Source: an uncultured Clostridia bacterium
GTDB taxonomy: Bacteria; Bacillota; Clostridia; TANB77; CAG-508
DNA: 64,000 bases
Assembly: GCA_948560265.1 (NCBI GenBank)
Contig: CAOXTD010000001.1
Location: 124,001 to 188,000, forward strand
Direction: 5' to 3'
The translations under genes and the position numbers were made by a program. The first letter of the stretch is position 1; every line of letters begins with the position of its first letter. The notes beneath the pieces were generated by a model. That model was given only the letters and a program-made list of their open reading frames with translations. It ran no database searches and was not told the DNA's origin. Positions 42,593 through 50,371 of this stretch are shown here, in pieces.

Positions 42593-44677
42593 GTGGCTGG
42601 AAGAGAGTTTCCTTTGGAGAAAACAAGAAATATAGGAATCATGGCTCACATTGATGCAGGAAAAACAACCACAACAGAGAGAATACTTTTCTATACTGGT
42701 AAAACTCACAAAATTGGAGAAGTTCACGATGGTGGTGCAACAATGGACTGGATGGTTCAAGAGCAAGAAAGAGGTATTACAATTACTTCTGCTGCTACAA
42801 CTTGTCAATGGCTAGGACATCGTATCAATATTATTGATACTCCTGGACACGTAGACTTTACTGTTGAAGTTCAAAGATCTTTAAAAGTACTTGATGGTGC
42901 TGTAACAGTATTAGCAGCTAAAGGTGGTGTTCAACCACAAACAGAAACAGTTTGGAGACAAGCTGATAAGTATTCAGTTCCAAGAATGGTATATGTTAAT
43001 AAAATGGATACTACTGGTGCTGACTTCATGCTTTGTGTTGATCAATTAAAAAATAGATTAAAAGCAAACGCAGTGCCAATTCAATTACCAATTGGATCAG
43101 AAGAAAATTTCAAAGGTGTTGTAGACTTAATCAAAATGAAAGCTTTCATTCATAAAGACGACTTAGGAAGAGAAATTGAAGAGACAGATGTACCAGCAGA
43201 TATGAAAGCACAAGCAGAAGAATATAGAGCAAACTTAATAGAAGCAGCAGCTGAACAAGATGATGAATTAATGATGAAATATTTAGATGGTGGAGAACTA
43301 TCTGAAGAAGAAATCAAAAAAGGAATCAGATTAGGAACAATTGGAAATAAAATGATTCCTGTATGCTGTGGTTCTTCTTACAAGAATAAAGGTGTACAAG
43401 AATTATTAAATGCAGTTGTAGAATTTATGCCATCACCACTTGATATTGCAGATATTAAAGGTGTTGATATGGATGGAAATGAATCGATAAGAAAAACATC
43501 TGATAGTGAACCATTTGCAGCTTTAGCATTCAAAATTGCAACAGACCCATTTGTTGGAAAGATTTGCTTCTTTAGAGTATATTCTGGTACATTAGATGCA
43601 GGTTCAACAATTTTAAATGCAAACAAAGATAAAAAAGATAGAATGGGAAGAATTCTATTAATGCACTCAAATCACAGAGAAGATATTGATAAAGTATATG
43701 CAGGTGATATTGCAGCAGCAGTAGGATTAAAAGATGTTGGAACAGGTGATACATTATGTGATCCTGCACACCCAATTATTCTAGAATCAATGGAATTCCC
43801 AGAGCCAGTTATTGATATTGCTATTGAGCCAAAAGATAAGGCAAATAGCGAGAAAATGGGAATCGCTTTAGCAAAACTTGCTGAAGAAGATCCAACTTTC
43901 AAAACTTGGACAGACCAAGAATCAGGTCAAACTATCATTGCTGGTATGGGTGAATTACACTTAGATATCATCGTTGACCGTTTAAAAAGAGAATTTAAAG
44001 TTGAATGTAGTGTAGGTAAACCACAAGTTTCTTACAAAGAAACTATTAGAAACAAAGTTAAAGTACAAGGTAAATTCATTCGTCAATCTGGTGGTCGTGG
44101 ACAATACGGTGACGTATGGCTAGAAATGGAACCATTAGAGGCAGGAAAAGGAATTGAATTTGAAAGTAAAATCGTTGGTGGTGCAGTTCCAAAAGAATAC
44201 ATCAAACCAATCGAGGAAGGTGTTAGAGAGGCTGCTAATAATGGTATCTTAGCAGGTTACCCTGTAATTGACTTTAAAGCTACATTGGTAGATGGTTCTT
44301 ACCACGAAGTTGACTCTTCAGAAATGGCATTCAAAATTGCTGGTTCTATGGCATTCAAAGAGGGATGTAAACAAGCTAAATCAGTTATTTTAGAGCCAAT
44401 TATGAAAGTTGAAGTAACAGTTCCAGAAGAATACATGGGAGATGTTATTGGAGATATTAACTCAAGACGTGGTAGAATGGAAGGTATGGAAGCTGTTCAA
44501 GGCAACCAAATTATTAGAGCATTTATTCCATTATCAGAAATGTTTGGATATGCAACAGACTTACGTTCAAAAACACAAGGTAGAGGTACTTATTCAATGG
44601 AACCAAGCCATTATGAAGAAGTTCCAAAATCAGTATTTGATACCATTGTTGCATCAAGAGCTAAGAAACAAGACTAA
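42593..44677 (+). CDS. fusA: Elongation factor G
   Basis: Translocation GTPase, 694 aa. G1 AHIDAGKTTT, switch-I RGITITSAATT, DTPGHVDF, NKMD; later domains IV-V end in the YATDLRSKTQGRGTYSMEPSHYEEVP segment. GTG start, AAGGAGG upstream. Third gene of the str operon. Codon use is typical of highly expressed genes, with no in-frame CGG. Confidence 0.98.
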   Translation: MAGREFPLEKTRNIGIMAHIDAGKTTTTERILFYTGKTHKIGEVHDGGATMDWMVQEQERGITITSAATTCQWLGHRINIIDTPGHVDFTVEVQRSLKVLDGAVTVLAAKGGVQPQTETVWRQADKYSVPRMVYVNKMDTTGADFMLCVDQLKNRLKANAVPIQLPIGSEENFKGVVDLIKMKAFIHKDDLGREIEETDVPADMKAQAEEYRANLIEAAAEQDDELMMKYLDGGELSEEEIKKGIRLGTIGNKMIPVCCGSSYKNKGVQELLNAVVEFMPSPLDIADIKGVDMDGNESIRKTSDSEPFAALAFKIATDPFVGKICFFRVYSGTLDAGSTILNANKDKKDRMGRILLMHSNHREDIDKVYAGDIAAAVGLKDVGTGDTLCDPAHPIILESMEFPEPVIDIAIEPKDKANSEKMGIALAKLAEEDPTFKTWTDQESGQTIIAGMGELHLDIIVDRLKREFKVECSVGKPQVSYKETIRNKVKVQGKFIRQSGGRGQYGDVWLEMEPLEAGKGIEFESKIVGGAVPKEYIKPIEEGVREAANNGILAGYPVIDFKATLVDGSYHEVDSSEMAFKIAGSMAFKEGCKQAKSVILEPIMKVEVTVPEEYMGDVIGDINSRRGRMEGMEAVQGNQIIRAFIPLSEMFGYATDLRSKTQGRGTYSMEPSHYEEVPKSVFDTIVASRAKKQD

Positions 44678-44734
44678 TTTATGTGAATTGAAGATGTTTA
44701 GTACTAAGTATATTATATCGTGTGTCCTTGTTGT

Positions 44735-44779
44735 CCGTTGCTTTCATTATGCGAAAACGCAAATATAAGAAAGCAACGG
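44735..44779. repeat. Inverted repeat between fusA and tuf
   Basis: Perfect 11-bp arms CCGTTGCTTTC and GAAAGCAACGG around a 23-nt loop, followed by a more GC-rich stretch (to ~44812). It lacks a T-run and looks like a dispersed non-coding repeat. Confidence 0.6.
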
Positions 44780-44877
44780 AAGGCACTCGCAAGCTCGTCT
44801 TACGCGGACTACACTTATATAATAACCTAGATTAAACATCAAAAATTAACTATAAAATAATAATTTTCAAAAAATAC

Positions 44878-44906
44878 TTGCTTTTAAGCTAGAAATAGTA
44901 TAAAAT
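44878..44906 (+). promoter_or_regulatory. SigA-type promoter for tuf
   Basis: TTGCTT, 17-bp spacer, TAAAAT; gives tuf a transcript separate from the str operon. Confidence 0.65.
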
Positions 44907-44969
44907 ACAAGTGTTTAATGAAATGACATTAATATTAAAAATAAAAAAATTTTAAGGAGGAAAATTTAA

Positions 44970-46172
44970 ATGGCTAAAGCAAAATTTGAAAGAACAAAAC
45001 CACACGTTAACATTGGTACAATCGGACACGTTGACCATGGTAAAACAACAACAACAGCAGCTATTACAAAATACCTAAACTTATTAGGAAAAGCTCAATA
45101 TGAAGCATACGATCAAATCGATGGTGCTCCAGAAGAAAGAGAAAGAGGAATTACAATTAACACAGCTCACGTTGAATACGAAACAGATAACAGACACTAT
45201 GCACACGTTGACTGCCCAGGACACGCTGACTACGTAAAGAACATGATTACTGGTGCTGCACAAATGGATGGTGCTATCTTAGTAGTATCTGCAGCTGATG
45301 GACCAATGCCTCAAACAAGAGAGCATATCTTACTTGCTAGACAAGTAGGTGTTAAATATATCGTTGTTTACTTAAATAAATGCGATATGGTTGATGATCC
45401 TGAATTATTAGAATTAGTTGAAATGGAAGTTAGAGACTTATTATCAAGCTATGATTTCCCAGGAGACGAAATTCCAATCGTTAAAGGTTCTTCATTAAAA
45501 GTATTAGAGAGTACATCTACAGATCCTAACGATCCTGTATATGCTCCAATGAAAGAATTAATGGATGCAGTTGATAGCTATATCCCAACACCTGACAGAC
45601 CAGTTGACCAACCATTCTTAATGCCAATCGAAGACGTTATGACAATCAGTGGTAGAGGTACAGTTGTTACAGGTAGAGTTGAAAGAGGACAAGTAAAATT
45701 ACAAGACGAAGTTGAAATCGTAGGTCTTTCAAAAGAATCTGCTAAAACAGTTGTTACTGGTGTTGAAATGTTCAGGAAAACAATGGATCAAGCAGAAGCT
45801 GGAGACAACATTGGTGTTCTATTAAGAGGAACTCAAAGAGATGAAGTTGAAAGAGGTCAAGTATTAGCAAAACCTGGAACAATTCATCCACATACAAAAT
45901 TCAAAGCTCAAGTATACGTTCTAACAAAAGAAGAAGGTGGACGTCATACACCATTCTTCAATGGATATAGACCACAATTCTATTTCAGAACAACAGACGT
46001 TACAGGTGTTATTGATTTACAAGCTGGAACAGAAATGGTTATGCCAGGTGATAACGTAGATATGACTATCGAACTTATTACTCCAATCGCTATTGAAAAC
46101 GGATTAAGATTCGCTATTCGTGAAGGTGGACGTACAGTAGGTTCTGGTGTAGTATCAGAAGTTATTGAATAA
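44970..46172 (+). CDS. tuf: Elongation factor Tu
   Basis: Aminoacyl-tRNA carrier GTPase, 400 aa. G1 GHVDHGKTTTT, ERERGITINTAHVEYET, DCPGHADY, NKCDMVDD, and the C-terminal PQFYFRTTDVTG and MVMPGDNV motifs. Consensus AAGGAGG 11 nt before ATG. If CGGN is recoded as glycine, EF-Tu would deliver the decoding tRNA; its sequence shows nothing unusual by eye. Confidence 0.99.
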   Translation: MAKAKFERTKPHVNIGTIGHVDHGKTTTTAAITKYLNLLGKAQYEAYDQIDGAPEERERGITINTAHVEYETDNRHYAHVDCPGHADYVKNMITGAAQMDGAILVVSAADGPMPQTREHILLARQVGVKYIVVYLNKCDMVDDPELLELVEMEVRDLLSSYDFPGDEIPIVKGSSLKVLESTSTDPNDPVYAPMKELMDAVDSYIPTPDRPVDQPFLMPIEDVMTISGRGTVVTGRVERGQVKLQDEVEIVGLSKESAKTVVTGVEMFRKTMDQAEAGDNIGVLLRGTQRDEVERGQVLAKPGTIHPHTKFKAQVYVLTKEEGGRHTPFFNGYRPQFYFRTTDVTGVIDLQAGTEMVMPGDNVDMTIELITPIAIENGLRFAIREGGRTVGSGVVSEVIE

Positions 46173-46191
46173 GATATAACTTGAAATATAG

Positions 46192-46232
46192 AAATAGCAA
46201 GGATTACAAAAATGTAAACCTTGCTATTTTTG
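46192..46232 (+). terminator. Intrinsic terminator after tuf
   Basis: AAATAGCAAGG / CCTTGCTATTT perfect stem followed by T-rich sequence. Confidence 0.9.
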
Positions 46233-46250
46233 CTTTTTATCGTAGAATAA

Positions 46251-46279
46251 TTGACTTTTTAAGAGATTAATTATATACT
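46251..46279 (+). promoter_or_regulatory. SigA-type promoter for the NlpC/P60 hydrolase
   Basis: TTGACT, 17-bp spacer, TATACT. Confidence 0.6.
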
Positions 46280-46350
46280 ATTGCTTGTACAAGAGATAAG
46301 GAATTTATATCCATAAGAAAGATAAAAGAAAAAGGAGAGATTCTTATCAA

Positions 46351-47766
46351 ATGAAAAAAATACAAAGAATATTATCAATAGGCAGTTTAATTATTGCTAT
46401 GTTACTTATGTTTTCCATTACTTCTAATGCAGCTACTGTCAAGATTACTGGAGAGGTAGTAAATATTAGAAAAGAAGCATCTACAGAATCAAGTGTTGTT
46501 GCTAGATTATCAGAAAATGTAGAATGTGAATATGTTGGAGAAAAAGGTAATTGGTATCAAATAAAGTATAAAAACTATATAGGGTATGTTAGCAAAGACT
46601 ATGCAAAATTACAAGGTACAGTTTCCAATAATCAGGGAAACTCTAATATCACAAATATACAAAGTAATACTACTATAACGCAAAACAATAATACTGTTCA
46701 AGCTAATAATGAACAAACAAATCAAGTTAATAATAATCAGAATAATACGCAATCCAATAGTAATCAAGGAAGCAATGAAGAAAATACAACTCAAACAAGT
46801 AACACACAACCAGTGAATAAAAAGCTAAAACAAAATAGTACTATTAAAATATTACCACTAGTTCATGCAAGTAATATAGGAGATGCTAAGACTTCTGATA
46901 TAGTTCTTGTATTGGCAGAAACATCAGGATGGTCTTATGTTCAAACAGATGAAATAAGTGGATGGGTTAGAACAAACAGCTTAGAAGATAGCAAAACTAC
47001 TACACAAGTAAACTCTAAACCAGAGGATTCTTCTCAAAAAGATGATAATCAAACAGAAAAGATAGGATATATTAGTGAAGAAGAAGTAAACATGAGAAAA
47101 GGTGCAGGCACAAATTATTCTATTATTAAAACATTAAAATTGAATGCACAAGTTACCATTTTAGGAGAACAAGGAAAATGGTATAAAGTGAAATCAGGAA
47201 ATGACACAGGTTACATTTCAAAAGATTATGTGTCAGATAAAACTAAAATTACGAATAGAAGTTTAACAGAGCCTAGAGAAAATAAGGAAGATGCAACAAA
47301 AGTTGAAGAAAAGAAGATAGATAGTATAAGTGATACAAAAACTGCAACAAGCAATAAAAATTCAACCAGTTCTAGTGGTATAAAAGGAACAGATGTAGTT
47401 GCTTATGCTAAAAAATATTTAGGACATAAATATGTATGGGGCGGAGATGGTTCTAATGGAACTTTTGACTGCTCAGGATTTACTATGTATGTGTATAAGC
47501 ATTTTGGTGTAAGTCTTCCACATTATACAGTTTCACAATATAATAGTGGAAAAGGCAAGAAAATTACAAAACAGAGTGACTTGAAAATGGGAGATATTGT
47601 ATATCTAACTGACTATGTAACAGGGGCACCTTGTGGACATTGTGGCATTTATATCAGTGATGGAATGTTTATTCATGCAGATAGTACAGTTATGAAGGTC
47701 AATATTTCGGATTTAAATGGAATGTATAAGGGCAGATTTTGTGGAGCACTAAGAATTGCAGAATAA
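46351..47766 (+). CDS. Secreted NlpC/P60 cell-wall hydrolase with SH3 domains
   Basis: 471 residues: signal peptide (~1-27), SH3 domain (~30-90, VVNIRKEASTESSVVARL), an Asn/Gln-rich linker, a weaker SH3-like region (~155-205), a third SH3 (~235-295, VNMRKGAGTNYSIIKTL) and an NlpC/P60 catalytic domain with the cysteine in FDCSGFTMYVYKHFG and the histidine in GHCGIYISDG. NlpC/P60 enzymes cleave peptidoglycan stem peptides; SH3 domains bind the wall. Starts with AAAGGAGAG upstream. Likely functions in cell separation or wall turnover. Confidence 0.93.
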   Translation: MKKIQRILSIGSLIIAMLLMFSITSNAATVKITGEVVNIRKEASTESSVVARLSENVECEYVGEKGNWYQIKYKNYIGYVSKDYAKLQGTVSNNQGNSNITNIQSNTTITQNNNTVQANNEQTNQVNNNQNNTQSNSNQGSNEENTTQTSNTQPVNKKLKQNSTIKILPLVHASNIGDAKTSDIVLVLAETSGWSYVQTDEISGWVRTNSLEDSKTTTQVNSKPEDSSQKDDNQTEKIGYISEEEVNMRKGAGTNYSIIKTLKLNAQVTILGEQGKWYKVKSGNDTGYISKDYVSDKTKITNRSLTEPRENKEDATKVEEKKIDSISDTKTATSNKNSTSSSGIKGTDVVAYAKKYLGHKYVWGGDGSNGTFDCSGFTMYVYKHFGVSLPHYTVSQYNSGKGKKITKQSDLKMGDIVYLTDYVTGAPCGHCGIYISDGMFIHADSTVMKVNISDLNGMYKGRFCGALRIAE

Positions 47767-47801
47767 TAATTTTATATGGGGCAAATAGAAAGGGTGAAAA
47801 A

Positions 47802-50226
47802 ATGAGACCATTTTGTATTGCTACCATAGGTGGAATATTAGGAATTATTGTGGGGCTATACTTCAAAAGTATAGCTCTTTTAGTTATACTTTTTATTTTG
47901 ACAACTCTAGTTATATTATTACTTAAAAATATATCGAAAGAAAAGATACGAATGATTATCATTTTTTTGATTGGATTTGTTCTATTGGAAAGCCTTACTA
48001 TCTGGCAGGAAAATAACTTTGAGCAAATCAATAAAAAGTATGCTCAAAAAGAGATTGAAATCCAAGCAATAGTTATAAATGATAAGGTTGAAAAAGAATA
48101 TAAAGATGTTTACTATGTTCAAGTAATAAAAGTAGAAGGGCAAGATAAGAGGCAGAACTTTAAAATGGTGTTAAATGTGAAAAGACAAAAAGAGCACAAA
48201 CTCACATTAGAATATGGAGATATCATTTGTTTCAAGGGAATTTACGAACAACCCAATGTAGCTAGAAATGAGGGGGGATTTGATTATGCACAATATCTTA
48301 AAACAAAAAAGATAGTAGGAATTACTACAATAAAAGCAGAAGAGATAAATGTGATTGATAAAAATAGAACAGGTATGTTAGCAAGAGTAGTGCATGATAT
48401 TAGAAGAAACATAGTAACAAGAATAAGAGCAATCTTGACAGAAGATATTGCTAATTTGTGTACAGGTCTATTAGTAGGAGAAAAAAGTGAACTAGCAGAA
48501 GATATACAAGAGACATTTAGAAAGAGTAATTTATCCCATATGTTAGCCATTTCGGGAGCGCATATTTCTTATATTTTGCTAGGAATAACTACACTTATCC
48601 AAAGATTAAAGTTTCATAAGAGATGGTCAAAAGTAATTCTCATTTTCTTTTTTATTTTCTTTATGGCTTTAACAGGGTTTACGGCATCTGTTACGAGAAG
48701 TTGCATTATGGTGATTTTACAACTATTGGCGAGTATCTTATTTAGAAAATCAGATGTTTATCAAAATTTGGCGATTAGCAGTTTTATAATTCTTCTTATT
48801 AACCCATATACACTATTAGACATTGGATTTCAACTTTCTTTTGGAGGAACAATAGGCATTATCATCTTTTCCAAGAAGTTACAAAAAAGTAGTAAGCAAA
48901 AGAAGAGAATATATACCAATAAACTGTTAGAAATAGTAGAGAAAAGTTGGCAGAAAATAAAGGAAATGTGTAATGTTACTTTATCTGCCAATCTAGTTAT
49001 TATTCCAATTATGATGTATCATTTTAATACTATTTCGTTTACCTTTTTTATTTCTAATTTATTAGCAAGTCCTATTTTAGGCATTAGCCTAATTCTAGGA
49101 ATGATATTGATTCTATCACTTTTGATTGTACCTTTGGCAAAGATACTTTCTTTATTTTTACAACCTATTTTACAATTATTAATATGGATAGCAGAATTTT
49201 CTAGTAGATTACCACTCTCACAAATCTTAGTTCCAACTCCAAAGATATGGCAAATCAGTCTATACTATTTTATCTTAATTTGTATATTCTTTTATAAAAG
49301 CAATTTACAAGATAAATATAAATTCATCACAAAGTATAAAAAAGGTATAATAGTAATACTAATTTTTCTTATGTTTTTTCCTTATATTTTCCAAATAATT
49401 CCCAACGATAAATTAGTAATTTCTTTTATTGATGTAGGGCAAGGAGATAGTATGCTTATCCAAACTCCATCTCGTAAAACTATTTTGGTAGATGGAGGAG
49501 GCAGTGAAACTGGTAGTTTTGATGTAGGAGAAAAGACATTAATTCCTTATTTATTAGACAAAGGAATTATGAAAATTGATTATATGATGTTTTCGCATTT
49601 TGATCGGAGACCACTGTCAAGGCTTATTAAGTGTTATGGAAAAATTGAATGTGAAAAAGGCGATTGTTAGTAAACAAGGAGAGAAATCTAGTAATTATAT
49701 GCAGTTTTTGAAAATTGCTAAAAAGAAAAATGTAAAAATAGTGGTAGTACAAGCAGGAGATGTTATTGCAATTGATGAAAAATGTAGTTTATCTATCTTA
49801 TTCCCAGAAAAAGATTTGATTCATACAAATATATTAAATAATAATTCTATTGTAGCAAAATTTGTGTATCAACAAGAAATAGCAAAGCAATTTTCTTTGC
49901 TGTTGACAGGAGATGTAGAAGAAATTGCAGAGAAAAGGCTAACGAAAATATATGAAGATACTGATAACTTGCAGGCTGACATCCTAAAAGTAGCACATCA
50001 TCGGTTCAAAAACATCTTCTACAATACAGTTTTTAGAATTGGTAAAGCCAAAGATTGCACTAGTTGGAGTTGGAGAGAAAAATACTTTTGGACATCCAAG
50101 TAAGATAACAAGGGAAAATTTAATTAACTTACGGTTGTAGAATTTATAGGACGGATGAAAGTGGAGAAATCACGATAATTGTGACAAATAAACGGAAAAA
50201 TAAGAATTAAAGAAAGAATAAAGTAG
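47802..50226 (+). CDS. comEC: ComEC/Rec2-family DNA uptake channel (needs four CGG +1 shifts)
   Basis: Membrane channel for DNA entry in competence, 806 aa after recoding. An N-terminal OB-like domain precedes the competence domain (HMLAISGAHISYILLG, TGFTASVTRSCIM, NPYTLLDIGFQLSFGGTIGI) and a C-terminal metallo-beta-lactamase-like domain (FIDVGQGDSMLIQTP, LVDGGG). The plain frame stops at 49668. Skipping C at 49605 restores SHFD-GDHCQGLL; at 50002, VAHH-GSKTSS; at 50132, INL-GCRIYRTDESG; at 50193, TNK-GKIRIKERIK and TAG 50226. The first two are metal-site or conserved loops. ATG 47802 has AAAGGGTG upstream. Without recoding the lactamase domain would be lost. Confidence 0.92.
49605..49607 (+). 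other. CGG +1 recoding site 1 in comEC
   Basis: GAT CGG AGA in the plain frame; GAT C GGA GAC CAC restores the metal-binding S-H-F-D-G-D-H motif. Confidence 0.9.
50002..50004 (+). other. CGG +1 recoding site 2 in comEC
   Basis: CAT CGG TTC in the plain frame; CAT C GGT TCA AAA restores the conserved A-H-H-G-S-K motif. Confidence 0.9.
50132..50134 (+). other. CGG +1 recoding site 3 in comEC
   Basis: TTA CGG TTG TAG in the plain frame; TTA C GGT TGT AGA continues with I-Y-R-T-D, a ComEC C-terminal signature. Confidence 0.88.
50193..50195 (+). other. CGG +1 recoding site 4 in comEC
   Basis: AAA CGG AAA in the plain frame would end five codons later as RKNKN. AAA C GGA AAA gives GKIRIKERIK, more like ComEC ends. 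This is the least certain site, because it is close to the terminus. Confidence 0.6.
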
Positions 50227-50266
50227 AAACCTTTTGTATTCTTCCTGATATCATTATAAAAAAATA

Positions 50267-50295
50267 TTTACAACAAAAAATTGTTGGTATATAAT
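50267..50295 (+). promoter_or_regulatory. SigA-type promoter for adhE
   Basis: TTTACA, 17-bp spacer, TATAAT. Confidence 0.7.
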
Positions 50296-50371
50296 ATGGT
50301 GCAATGGATATAACTATAACAAAAGACGGCAAAAATTGTTTTGTCCAAAAATACAAAAAGGAGATAGAAAA

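Noticed and set aside
44678..44969. A small protein overlapping the end of fusA (open frame 44442-44768)
   Set aside because: It is an out-of-frame shadow of fusA running into a non-coding inverted repeat and has no ribosome binding site.
50193..50195. Treating the fourth comEC site as an ordinary arginine codon
   Set aside because: The zero frame would also end soon after, so both readings are possible; the GKIRIK ending looks more like ComEC. Kept with lower confidence rather than counted as proof.
21580..50230. Explaining the ten frameshifts as sequencing or assembly indels
   Set aside because: All ten are the same base (C) before the same codon class (Gly) in the same phase, on both strands, with no compensating errors elsewhere. 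Errors would not select glycine codons. I cannot exclude a systematic artefact without reads, so it is kept as a refutation test.
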